Shown: one piece after another, positions 17,461 through 25,395 of the stretch
Numbering within the stretch: the stretch's first letter is position 1
How the letters are laid out: every line of letters starts with the position of its first letter
Assembly: GCF_018283645.1 (NCBI RefSeq)
Contig: NZ_JAGSXH010000031.1
Location: 1 to 56,442, forward strand
Source of the DNA: Actinocrinis puniceicyclus
Lineage (GTDB): Bacteria; Actinomycetota; Actinomycetes; Streptomycetales; Catenulisporaceae
Reading direction: 5' to 3'
DNA: 56,442 nt
Position numbers and translations under genes: made by a program
Notes under the pieces: generated by a model
Seen by the model: only the letters and a program-made list of their open reading frames with translations
Database searches by the model: none
What the model was told of the DNA's origin: nothing

Positions 17461-18024
17461 TCACCCGGCGTTCGAAGGGGGCGCGGGTTCCTGCGCCACG
17501 GTCCGCGAGTCGTTCATCTCCTTGAGGATCGCCTGCAGTTCGGAGCGCACGTAATCCCGGGTGGCCACCTCGTTCACGGCCAGTCGCAGCGTCGCGACCT
17601 CGCGCAGCAGGTACTCGGTGTTCGCGATCGAAATCTCGTCGCGCTCCCGGTCCTGCTCGATCTGCACCCGATCCCGGTCGGCCTGCCGGTTCTGTGCCAA
17701 CAGGATCAGCGGCGCGGCGTAGGCGGCCTGGGTGGAGAAGGCCAGATTCAGCAGGATGAACGGGTAGGGGTCCCAGTGGCGCGTGAGTTGGATGACGTTC
17801 AGAAAGATCCAGACCAGGACGAAAGCCGTCTGGATGACCAGATACCGGGCCGTGCCGAAGTACCTTGCCAGGTTCTCCGAGGCCTGGCCGAAGCGCTCCG
17901 AGTCGATCCGCGGCCTGAGGGTGAGCTGCCGGTACGCGGCGCGCGGCTGGTCGAGCCGCGGCTGCTCGCGCCGCGCCGCCACTCGCGTGGCCCTCGCCCT
18001 GCGGGTCTCCGTCTCATGCGCCAT
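17461..18024 (-). CDS. DUF1003 membrane protein
   Basis: The product has 187 residues with two membrane helices (LVIQTAFVLVWIFLNVIQL and FILLNLAFSTQAAYAAPLILLAQNRQ). A charged helical tail (ADRDRVQIEQDRERDEISIANTEYLLREVATLRLAVNEV) characteristic of DUF1003 follows. The start ATG lies inside the end of the upstream MgtE/CBS gene (11-bp overlap), so expression is coupled. The constant linkage to an MgtE-like protein suggests a role in divalent-cation handling, but no activity is established. Confidence 0.88.
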   Translation of the reverse strand: MAHETETRRARATRVAARREQPRLDQPRAAYRQLTLRPRIDSERFGQASENLARYFGTARYLVIQTAFVLVWIFLNVIQLTRHWDPYPFILLNLAFSTQAAYAAPLILLAQNRQADRDRVQIEQDRERDEISIANTEYLLREVATLRLAVNEVATRDYVRSELQAILKEMNDSRTVAQEPAPPSNAG

Positions 18025-19324
18025 GGCCGCCCCCTCTCATCTCTTCGCCGGCGCTCGCGTTCGCACTCGCTTCGAGCGCGTGCAGGTCCCGCTGCCGCCA
18101 GTTGACCGGGAGTACGTGGTCGAGCACGTCGTCCACGGTGATCGCACCGAGCAGATGGCCCGAGTCGTCCACCACGGGGGCGGCGACCAGGTTGTACGTC
18201 GCCATGAACGAGGTGACCGCGTGCAGCGGCTGTTCCGGGCGCAGCGGTTCGATCCCGTTGTCCACGGCCGCGCTCACCAGCGTCGCCGGCGGCTCGCGCA
18301 GCAGCCGCTGGAAGTGCACCACGCCGAGAAACCGGCCGGTCGGGGTTTCCAGCGGCGGCCGGCACACGTAGACCTGGCTCGCGTGCGCCGGAGACAACTC
18401 CTGCACGCGGATGCGCGCCAGCCCCTCGGCCACCGTCGCGTCCGGGGGCAGCACGATCGGCTCGCTGGTCATCAAACCGCCGGCGGTGTCGTCGGAGTAG
18501 ATCAGCAGCCGCCGCACCGGCGCGGCCTCGTCCGGCTCCATCAACTCCAGCAGCCGTTCGGCCTCTTCCGCGGGCAGGTCGCCGAGCAGGTCCGCCGCGT
18601 CGTCCGGGTCCATCGCCTCAAGCACGTCCGCCGCGCGCTCGATCTCCAGCTTCGCCAGGATGTCGACCTGCTCCTGCGCCGGAAGTTCCTCCAGCACGTC
18701 GGCGAGCCGGTCGTCGTCGAGGGCCGCGACGACCTCGGTGCGCCGTTTCGGCGTCAGGTCGTGCACCGCGCGCGCCAGGTCCGCCGGGCGCATCTTCTCG
18801 AAGGTCGCGATCAGCGTGGCCGCGGCCTGGCCGGGCTCGTCCGCGGCGAAACCGATCAGCGCCTCCCAGTCCACCGTCTGGCTCTCCCCGTGCCGGCGCA
18901 GGCCGCGCACCGGTCGCTTGACGAAGACCTTGGTGACCTCCCAGTCATGGCTGGGGTTCTGTTCGATCGCCAGGTCGACGACCTGCACCTCGCTGCCGTC
19001 CGCGACCAGCCGCACCCGCCTGTCGATCAGTTCGGTCAGCAGCAGCGCCTCGCCGGGCCGCTGCTGGAACCGGCGCATGTTGATCAGGCCGGAGGAGATC
19101 ACGTGGCCGCCCTCGATCGCGGTGACCCGGGTCATCGGCAGGAACACCCGCCGCTTGCCGGTCACCTCGGAGACCAGGCCGAGCACGCGCGGGCGGGAGT
19201 TGTCGGTCCGCATGGTGACCACGACGTCGCGGATCCGGCCGACCTGGTCGCCGTCCTGATCGAAGACCGGTTTGCCCGCCAGATGCGAAATGAAGATCCG
19301 GGACGGAGCCCTGGTTGCCGCCAC
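18014..19324 (-). CDS. PRC-barrel/MgtE_N/CBS-domain protein (magnesium sensor-like)
   Basis: The product has 436 residues. The N-terminus has two PRC-barrel-like segments (FISHLAGKPVFDQDGDQVGRIRDVVV and a second near residue 110). The middle is an MgtE N-terminal superhelical domain made of repeats (ADLARAVHDLTPKRRTEVVAALDDDRLADVLEELPAQEQVDILAKL). Two CBS domains form the C-terminus (TAGGLMTSEPIVLPPDATVAEGL and AVTSFMATYNLVAAPVVDDSGHLLGAITVDDVLD). The MgtE transmembrane channel is missing, so it is a soluble regulator rather than a transporter. GTG 19324 is chosen because AGGAGG lies 7 nt upstream. It is coupled to DUF1003. Confidence 0.85.
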   Translation of the reverse strand: MAATRAPSRIFISHLAGKPVFDQDGDQVGRIRDVVVTMRTDNSRPRVLGLVSEVTGKRRVFLPMTRVTAIEGGHVISSGLINMRRFQQRPGEALLLTELIDRRVRLVADGSEVQVVDLAIEQNPSHDWEVTKVFVKRPVRGLRRHGESQTVDWEALIGFAADEPGQAAATLIATFEKMRPADLARAVHDLTPKRRTEVVAALDDDRLADVLEELPAQEQVDILAKLEIERAADVLEAMDPDDAADLLGDLPAEEAERLLELMEPDEAAPVRRLLIYSDDTAGGLMTSEPIVLPPDATVAEGLARIRVQELSPAHASQVYVCRPPLETPTGRFLGVVHFQRLLREPPATLVSAAVDNGIEPLRPEQPLHAVTSFMATYNLVAAPVVDDSGHLLGAITVDDVLDHVLPVNWRQRDLHALEASANASAGEEMRGGGHGA

Positions 19325-19491
19325 GCGTGGCCCTCCTGCTCTGTCCAGCACTTTTCGTTTTAGATTATGTCGCCAGATTGACCGTCCGACAGTTCGCGCC
19401 GTTTGATCACCGGACGCTGTCGGCTACCCCGCTTCGCTACACTGCCGGATTCGGAGACACCGGTGCGGACAGGGAAGTGACGGCTAGTCGA

Positions 19492-20577
19492 ATGGCACGC
19501 ATATCCATGGCCACAGCCGTCCTAGGGCCGATTGCCGCCATTGCCGCGGCTGCCGTGCTCACCGCCTGCTCCGCCGACGATCCCGCGCACCGCTCGTTCC
19601 GCCCGCAGGTGATCACGGCGTCCGGAATCCCGTACACAGGCAACGGAATCGCCGCCCTGGACCCGCAGGCGATCATGGCGACGACGGTCAAGGCCACCTC
19701 CTCCGCGCCTACGGTCCACCTCACCGGTTCGCTCAGCGGCGTACCGGTACCCAGTGCACCGGCGACTGACTCGGCGCGAAGCCGATACGAGGCAACCGGC
19801 TCGGGCTCGAACGCCGACGGTTCATCCTCCACCGCCGTGCCCTTCAGCGCCGGGAAGTTCACGGTGGACATGGTTTTCACCCAGTTCGGTGCGGTCGGCG
19901 ACATCACCAGCGGGAGCGTCACCAGCCGCCTGCTGCGCGTCGAGGACGAGGTATGGACCGCGGAACCCGCGTCGTTCTGGAAGGAGATCGGCGCGATCGA
20001 CAACGGGAATGCATACGGCGGCCTGTACGTGCGAATACCGGCGGCCGATCCCCGGTACGGCGGGTTCTCCGAGGACACGCGCATCGGCTACCTGCTCGAC
20101 CATCTGCTGCTGACGTCCACGACCTGGGCGAAGGGGCCCGTCGGCACCGTCAACGGCGAGAACGCGCTGGAGTTGGACGGCATCGGGCACAACGGGCACA
20201 AGGCGTCGATCTGGGTGGCCACAGACGGTCGGCCGTACATCCTGCGTATCGCGCCGACGGCCGGCAGTTATCGGGGCCGGATCGACTTCACCGACTACGA
20301 GGATCGCGTCGCGGTCCAAGCGCCGCTGCCCGGCCAGGTGCTCGGCAACGCGCTGCTGGTGGTGCCCAGTGCGAGCCCGAGCGCGACTCCCAGCGCGCAG
20401 CCGACCGCCACGGGACCGGCCAGGCCCACGGCGACCGTCACCGGCAGCCCGCAGGTCGACGTGAGCGCCTCGGCTTCCGCCTCGTCCAGCGCGTCGCCGT
20501 CCGCCTCGGACACGCTCTCGCCGTCCGCGTCCCCGTCGCCGAGCGCCTCGCAGACCGGCCGCGCCGGGCCCCACTAG
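19492..20577 (+). CDS. Lipoprotein with LppX/LprG-like core and Ser/Pro-rich tail
   Basis: The product has 361 residues from ATG 19492. The signal peptide ends in the lipobox VLTAC with Cys26, so the protein is lipid-anchored outside the membrane. The body (ALDPQAIMATTVKATSSAPTVHLTGS..., FTVDMVFTQFGAVGDITSG..., LLRVEDEVWTAEPASFW...) looks like a LolA/LppX-type half-barrel used to bind hydrophobic ligands. The last ~70 residues are Ser/Ala/Pro repeats and probably disordered. The TAG stop (20575-20577) lies within the CTAG flank of a miniature mobile element. Ligand unknown. Confidence 0.75.
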   Translation: MARISMATAVLGPIAAIAAAAVLTACSADDPAHRSFRPQVITASGIPYTGNGIAALDPQAIMATTVKATSSAPTVHLTGSLSGVPVPSAPATDSARSRYEATGSGSNADGSSSTAVPFSAGKFTVDMVFTQFGAVGDITSGSVTSRLLRVEDEVWTAEPASFWKEIGAIDNGNAYGGLYVRIPAADPRYGGFSEDTRIGYLLDHLLLTSTTWAKGPVGTVNGENALELDGIGHNGHKASIWVATDGRPYILRIAPTAGSYRGRIDFTDYEDRVAVQAPLPGQVLGNALLVVPSASPSATPSAQPTATGPARPTATVTGSPQVDVSASASASSSASPSASDTLSPSASPSPSASQTGRAGPH

Positions 20578-20676
20578 GCGGTGTTGGGGAATGTATCAAG
20601 GCAACGTTTCGGCCGTGCGTCCAGGCGAAGTCGATCACCGGACTCGCCCCTTGAGGCATTCCCCAACACCGCCTAG
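20574..20676. mobile_element. Miniature inverted-repeat element, family 1, short copy
   Basis: A 95-bp element (20578-20672) is flanked by CTAG on both sides (20574-20577 and 20673-20676), consistent with a 4-bp target duplication of the IS5 type. Terminal inverted repeats start GCGGTGTTGGGGAATG, perfect for 16 bp, and continue to 24 bp with two mismatches. There is no coding capacity. It is the inverted, internally deleted relative of the 210-bp copy at 52495-52704. It lies between the ends of two convergent genes and can form a hairpin that may act as terminator. Confidence 0.8.
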
Positions 20677-20703
20677 GCCGGACGAGCGGGAGGGGGGCGC
20701 GTC

Positions 20704-21234
20704 TCAGCGCGAGCGCGTGGTCGCGGGCGAGGGCGGAACGGGAGCAGCCCCGGACGCGGGGGAGTAACGGCGCGGGCCCTCGATCAGCGCGCCGTGCGGT
20801 CGGATGCGGAAGATCGCCGAGTTGATCGCCCACCGCTCCGGCTGCGCCTCGCCGTCGTGTGCGTTGAGCCGCTTGGAGTGCAGTACCGGAACGACCGCGG
20901 CCCACTCCTCGCCGTCCGGCGTGATCCGGGACACCAGGCCGGGCCAACTCGCCAGCCGGCCGCCCTTGTCCTTGGACCGCACGGTGACCCGCACCGTGAT
21001 CCCGTCGGCCAGTCCGGGCAGCGACTGCTCGCCGCCCCCCACCACGACGTAGACGGCGCCCTGGCCGTCCTGCTCGTGCCACACGTGCCAGGCGGCCCGG
21101 TCGCGCGCGCCGGGGACCGCGATCCAGATCAAACCCGACTTCTTACACGCCTCCTCGACGAGTGCGGCGTCCGGGACGGACAGCGTGGAAGGGCCGGAGG
21201 CGGGCGAGGGCGCGGACACCGACGGGCTGGTCAT
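20704..21234 (-). CDS. Conserved hypothetical actinobacterial protein
   Basis: The product has 176 residues. After a Ser/Pro-rich N-terminus, the core (EEACKKSGLIWIAVPGARDRAAWHVWHEQDGQGAVYVVVGGGEQSLPGLADGITVRVTVRSKDKGGRLASWPGLVSRITP) is rich in beta strands and resembles split-barrel flavin/PNPOx-like folds, but no cofactor motif can be confirmed. The Cys at about residue 30 and two Trp-rich strands are notable. It is convergent with the lipoprotein gene across the miniature element. Function unknown. Confidence 0.6.
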   Translation of the reverse strand: MTSPSVSAPSPASGPSTLSVPDAALVEEACKKSGLIWIAVPGARDRAAWHVWHEQDGQGAVYVVVGGGEQSLPGLADGITVRVTVRSKDKGGRLASWPGLVSRITPDGEEWAAVVPVLHSKRLNAHDGEAQPERWAINSAIFRIRPHGALIEGPRRYSPASGAAPVPPSPATTRSR

Positions 21235-21388
21235 GGCTCAGAACTTTCCCACAGTGCCGTCGGGCGTCTCATAGGGGGGACAGCGTGTAGAAGTTCGCGT
21301 CCCCGGAGTTAGGCTGGCCGCGCCACCATGTCACGACCGCAGCCGAGGAGCACCCCTGACAGCCCACACCGCTCCCGCTCCCGCGCGG

Positions 21389-22375
21389 TTGCCGGTCTCC
21401 GCAGTACACCGGCCTCCGAGGGCTGATATCGCGGTCCTCGCGGTGGCCATCGCCGCGGTCGGGACCTCGGGGCCGCTGATCGCCGCCACGGCCGCGCCCG
21501 CGCTCGCCATCGCCTTCTGGCGCAACGTCTTCGGCGCCGCCGCGCTCACTCCCTTCACGCTCTGGCGGCATCTCGGCGAACTGCGCGCGCTCAGCGGCGC
21601 GCAATGGCTCTCCAGTCTTTTCGCGGGAGTGGCCCTCGGCCTGCACTTCTCGGCCTGGACGCCCAGCCTGACCATGACGTCGGTCGCCTCCGCCACCGCG
21701 TTCGCCGCGGCGCAGCCGATCTTCGCGGCGCTGATCGCGCGGCTGCGCGGCGAAAACGTCTCCCGGCAGGCCTGGCTGGGCATCGTGATCGCGGTGGTGG
21801 GAGTGGTCGCGCTCTCCGGTGTCGACCTGCGCGTGTCGTTGCGCGCGTTCTCCGGTGACCTGTTGGCGCTGCTGGCGGGCGCGCTCGCCGCGATCTACAT
21901 GACGGTCGGCGCGAGCGTGCGCAAGACGGTGTCCCTCGCGCCGTACGCAGTGGTCTGCTACAGCACCGCCGCGTTCGTCCTGGCCGGCCTCGCGCTGGCC
22001 ACGGGCGAGCATCTGGGCGGCCTGTCCGGCGACGCCTGGCTCAAGATCCTGGGTCTCACCGCCGGAGCCCAGCTACTCGGGCACACGCTGTTCAACCGGG
22101 TGCTCAAGACCACCAGCGCGACCGTGGTCTCGCTGTGCATCTTGTTGGAGGTACCTGCGGCCGCGCTGATCGCGGCGCTGTGGCTGCGCCAGGTACCGTC
22201 CTGGTCGATGGTGCCCGGCGCGGTGCTGATCCTGGCCGGGCTGGCCGTGGTGACCCTCGGCGGCGGCACGGCGGCGTCCGAGGCTGCGGCGTCGGGCGGT
22301 GCGACACTCGATGCGGACACGCGTGGCACGGATCACCCCGGGGTGCCCGAGACGTTGGATGTGACCGGCCAGTAA
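21389..22375 (+). CDS. EamA/DMT-superfamily transporter
   Basis: The 328-residue protein has about ten membrane helices arranged as two EamA repeats. The first repeat is AVLAVAIAAVGTSGPLIAATAAPALAIAFWRNVFGA through VASATAFAAAQPIFAALIARL. The second is SGDLLALLAGALAAIYMTVGASVRK through ATVVSLCILLEVPAAALIAALWL. This family exports or imports metabolites such as amino acids; the substrate is not predictable. The start is unsure. TTG 21389 is listed, but an in-frame CTG at 21356 sits 5 nt after a perfect GAGGAG and may be the true start. Confidence 0.82.
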   Translation: MPVSAVHRPPRADIAVLAVAIAAVGTSGPLIAATAAPALAIAFWRNVFGAAALTPFTLWRHLGELRALSGAQWLSSLFAGVALGLHFSAWTPSLTMTSVASATAFAAAQPIFAALIARLRGENVSRQAWLGIVIAVVGVVALSGVDLRVSLRAFSGDLLALLAGALAAIYMTVGASVRKTVSLAPYAVVCYSTAAFVLAGLALATGEHLGGLSGDAWLKILGLTAGAQLLGHTLFNRVLKTTSATVVSLCILLEVPAAALIAALWLRQVPSWSMVPGAVLILAGLAVVTLGGGTAASEAAASGGATLDADTRGTDHPGVPETLDVTGQ

Positions 22376-22424
22376 CCTGGCGGTGTCATCCGGTCCGTAC
22401 CCGCTTCGGGAGGGAACCCGCCCC

Positions 22425-23384
22425 ATGGCCAACGCCAACCGCTCACGCCGCTCCTGCCTCGCCGTTCCCGGTTCCAATCCGCGCTTCCTGGAGAAGGCCC
22501 AGACGCTGCCCGCCGACCAGGTCTTCCTGGACCTGGAGGACGCCTGCGCCCCGCTGGAGAAGGAGGGCGCCCGGCTCAAGATCGTCGACGCGCTCAACCA
22601 GGGCGACTGGACCGGCAAGACCCGCACCGTGCGGGTCAACGACCTGACCACGCACTGGACCTACCGCGACGTGGTCACGGTCGTGGAGGGCGCCGGGGCC
22701 AACCTGGACTGCATCATGCTGCCGAAGGTGCAGGACGCCGGGCAGGTGGTGTGGCTGGACCTGCTGCTGACCCAGATCGAGAAGACCATGGGCTACGAGG
22801 TCGGCCGCATCGGCATCGAGGCGCAGATCGAGAACGCCAGGGGCCTGGTCGAGGTGGACGCGATCGCCGCGGCGTCGCCTCGGGTGGAGACGATCATCTT
22901 CGGCCCGGCCGACTTCATGGCCTCGATCAACATGAAGTCCCTCGTCGTGGGCGAGCAGCCGCCGGGGTACGACGTCGGCGATGCCTACCACTACATCCTC
23001 ATGCGCATCCTGATGGCCGCGCGCGCCAACGACGTGCAGGCGATCGACGGCCCGTACCTCCAGGTGCGCAACCCTGAGGGTTTCCGCCGGGTCGCCGGCC
23101 GCAGCGCCGCCCTCGGCTTCGACGGCAAGTGGGTGCTGCACCCGGACCAGATCGCCATCGCCAACGAGCTCTATGCCCCGACGCAGGAGGACTACGACCA
23201 CGCCGAGTTGATCCTCGACGCGTACGAGTACTGCACCTCGGAGGCGGGCGGGAAGAAGGGTTCGGCGATGCTCGGCGACGAGATGATCGACGAGGCGTCC
23301 CGGAAGATGGCGCTGGTGATCGCGGGTAAGGGGCGGGCCGCCGGATACACCCGCACCTCCAAGTTCGAGCCGCCGGCCGCCTGA
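22425..23384 (+). CDS. CitE/Mcl-type CoA-ester lyase (malyl-CoA/beta-methylmalyl-CoA lyase-like)
   Basis: The 319-residue TIM-barrel lyase of the HpcH/HpaI family has SCLAVPGSNPRFLEKA, the metal and acyl-CoA residues FLDLEDACAP, VRVNDL, IMLPKVQDAG, IGIEAQIENARGL and IIFGPADFMASI, and the C-terminal GFDGKWVLHPDQIAIAN lid. This pattern is that of L-malyl-CoA/beta-methylmalyl-CoA lyase rather than CitE of citrate lyase. The acyl-CoA dehydrogenase and MaoC hydratase genes downstream fit ethylmalonyl-CoA chemistry. The ATG has a GGGAGGG ribosome-binding site. Confidence 0.85.
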   Translation: MANANRSRRSCLAVPGSNPRFLEKAQTLPADQVFLDLEDACAPLEKEGARLKIVDALNQGDWTGKTRTVRVNDLTTHWTYRDVVTVVEGAGANLDCIMLPKVQDAGQVVWLDLLLTQIEKTMGYEVGRIGIEAQIENARGLVEVDAIAAASPRVETIIFGPADFMASINMKSLVVGEQPPGYDVGDAYHYILMRILMAARANDVQAIDGPYLQVRNPEGFRRVAGRSAALGFDGKWVLHPDQIAIANELYAPTQEDYDHAELILDAYEYCTSEAGGKKGSAMLGDEMIDEASRKMALVIAGKGRAAGYTRTSKFEPPAA

Positions 23385-23447
23385 CCGTCACCGGATCGGG
23401 CCCCGCCCCGGAGCCTCGATCGTGCCCGGCCGCGAGACGTGAGCGTC

Positions 23448-23471
23448 CGCCTGGCGAATCCACGCCAGGCG
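23448..23471 (+). terminator. Hairpin downstream of the CoA-lyase gene
   Basis: CGCCTGGCG and CGCCAGGCG form a perfect 9-bp stem around AATCCA, 63 bp after the lyase stop. There is no T-run. A further dyad, GTGATC-CGAT-GATCAC, lies about 20 bp on. Confidence 0.5.
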
Positions 23472-23550
23472 TCGCTCCGACCTGTTCGGGTGATCCGATG
23501 ATCACTTGATCGGGTGGCCCGCCTGACCTGGACTTTCCCTGCCGGATCTC

Positions 23551-23970
23551 ATGGGAGAAACGAGCGTCGAGCGGGACGTTCACTCCGAACACCTGCAGTG
23601 GGAGTACCGCGACGGATCCAGGCGGTTCTTCATCCCGGACGTGGCTGTCGCCTACCCGGGGGCGCGTAGCAGGCAGGAGCTGCAGGACTACGTCGTGCTC
23701 ATCGTCGAAGTCACGTCCCCCGACTCCCCTGACACCGTGGCGAACGACTTCGGTGTCAAACCGAAGCGCTACGCGAAGAACGGCGTTCCGTTCTACCTAC
23801 TCGTCGACCAGGAACGCGGCGAGTGGATGCTCCATTCGCTGATCAAGGACCGGCCGCGCTACGAAGTGCACTCGACCGGCGCATATGGCAAGCCCATCGT
23901 GCTTCCCGAGCCATTCGGCTTCAGCATCGACACCACCCAGTGGCCGCCATACCCGCCCGAGGCGGAATAG
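23551..23970 (+). pseudogene. Uma2-family (DUF820) endonuclease-like remnant
   Basis: The 139-residue frame matches the C-terminal two thirds of Uma2 proteins: FFIPDVAVAYPGA, LIVEVTSPDSPDTVANDFGVKPKRYAKNGVPFYLLVDQERGEW and PFGFSIDTTQW. The PD...EV...K residues of the nuclease-like core are still present. Family members are usually about 190 residues. The N-terminal ~60, including the GE-L-I-(V/D)G segment, are missing and are not found in another frame just upstream. The ATG at 23551 has no convincing ribosome-binding site. It is either truncated and inactive or a divergent short form; base composition is slightly less GC-rich than its neighbours. Confidence 0.6.
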
Positions 23971-24145
23971 CAGCCGCTCGCACCGTGCCGGCCCACACCG
24001 CGTCGGCCCGCGCAGTGGTCGGGGCCACACTTCACAACGCGGCGGCTCCCGGGGATACTCACCAGTAACCAAGCAGGCGGCAACGTCCACCGCCCCGCAC
24101 CCCGTTCGGGGGCGGGAGCACGAGTGACCCGGGAGCCCAGTCAAG

Positions 24146-25342
24146 ATGGCACGTCTCGCCCGCACCGAGGGCCTCAGCGAGGTCCAGCAGGAGATCCTGG
24201 CCGCCGTCCACGCCTTCGTGGACAAGGAGATCATTCCCGTCGCCAACGAACTGGAGCACGCCGACGAGTATCCGGCCGAGATCGTCAAGGGCATGGCCGA
24301 GATGGGCCTGTTCGGGCTGATGATCCCGGAGGAGTACGGCGGCATCGGCGAGTCGCTGCTGACCTATGCGCTCGTGGTCGAGGAGATCGCGCGCGGCTGG
24401 ATGTCCGTGTCCGGCATCCTCAACACGCACTTCATCGTCGCGTACATGATCAAACAGCACGGTACCGAGGAGCAGCAGGCGCACTTCCTGCCGCGCATGG
24501 CCGAGGGCGCAGTGCGCGCCGCCTTCTCGATGTCCGAGCCCGCGCTCGGCTCGGACGTCGCCGCCATCAAGACCAAGGCGGTGCGCGACGGCGCGGACTA
24601 TCTGATCACCGGCCAGAAGATGTGGCTGACCAATGGCGGCACCTCCAGCCTGGTCGCGCTGCTCGCCCGCACCGACGAGGGGCAGGAGGCACCGCATCGG
24701 AACCTCACCGCCTTCCTCATCGAGAAGGAACCGGGCTTCGGACAGGTGGCCCCCGGGCTGACCGTGCCGGGCAAGATCGCCAAGATGGGCTACAAGGGCG
24801 TCGACACGACCGAACTTATCCTGGACAACGTGCGCGTCCCGGCCGACCGGGTGCTCGGCGGCGTCACCGGCCGCGGATTCGCGCACATGATGGACGGAGT
24901 CGAGGTCGGCCGGGTCAACGTGGCCGCCCGCGCCTGTGGCATCGCGCTGCGCGCCTTCGAACTCGGCATCGCGTACGCGCAGCAGCGTCACACCTTCGGC
25001 AAGCCGATCGCGCAGCACCAGGCGATCCAGTTCAAGCTCGCCGAGATGGCCGTGAAGGTCGAGGCCGCCCACCAGATGATGGTGCGCGCCGCGCGGGTCA
25101 AGGACGCCGGGCGGCGCAACGACCTGGAGGCCGGCATGGCCAAGTACCTGGCCGCCGAGTACTGCAAGGAAGTCGTCGAGGACTCATTCCGCATCCACGG
25201 TGGCTACGGCTACTCGAAGGAATACGAGATCGAACGCCTTTACCGAGAGGCCCCGATGCTGCTGATCGGGGAGGGCACCGCCGAGATCCAGAAGATGATC
25301 GTCGGCCGTCGCCTGCTGGAGGAATACAAACTCAGGAGCTGA
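24146..25342 (+). CDS. Acyl-CoA dehydrogenase
   Basis: The 398-residue flavoprotein has the N-terminal helical domain, the beta-domain FAD/CoA motifs (FSMSEPALGSDVAAIKTKA, ITGQKMWLTNGG) and the C-terminal helical domain with QRHTFGKPIAQHQAIQFKLAEM and GGYGYSKEYEIERLYREAPMLLIGEGTAEIQ. The Glu of the GEGT sequence is the expected catalytic base. It oxidises an acyl-CoA to the enoyl-CoA with electrons to ETF. Between a Mcl-type lyase and a MaoC hydratase it could be the methylsuccinyl-CoA dehydrogenase of the ethylmalonyl-CoA pathway; that is inference. ATG 24146 has GGGAG upstream. Confidence 0.9.
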   Translation: MARLARTEGLSEVQQEILAAVHAFVDKEIIPVANELEHADEYPAEIVKGMAEMGLFGLMIPEEYGGIGESLLTYALVVEEIARGWMSVSGILNTHFIVAYMIKQHGTEEQQAHFLPRMAEGAVRAAFSMSEPALGSDVAAIKTKAVRDGADYLITGQKMWLTNGGTSSLVALLARTDEGQEAPHRNLTAFLIEKEPGFGQVAPGLTVPGKIAKMGYKGVDTTELILDNVRVPADRVLGGVTGRGFAHMMDGVEVGRVNVAARACGIALRAFELGIAYAQQRHTFGKPIAQHQAIQFKLAEMAVKVEAAHQMMVRAARVKDAGRRNDLEAGMAKYLAAEYCKEVVEDSFRIHGGYGYSKEYEIERLYREAPMLLIGEGTAEIQKMIVGRRLLEEYKLRS

Positions 25343-25395
25343 CCGGCGCGCGGTCGTCTGAAAAGCCGTAACAACGGGGTCTTAAAGTTGAACGT

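Noticed and set aside
20574-20676. Simple rho-independent terminator
   Set aside because: A hairpin forms, but the CTAG flanks, 24-bp inverted ends and a second related copy 32 kb away show it is a mobile element first. Terminator action is secondary.
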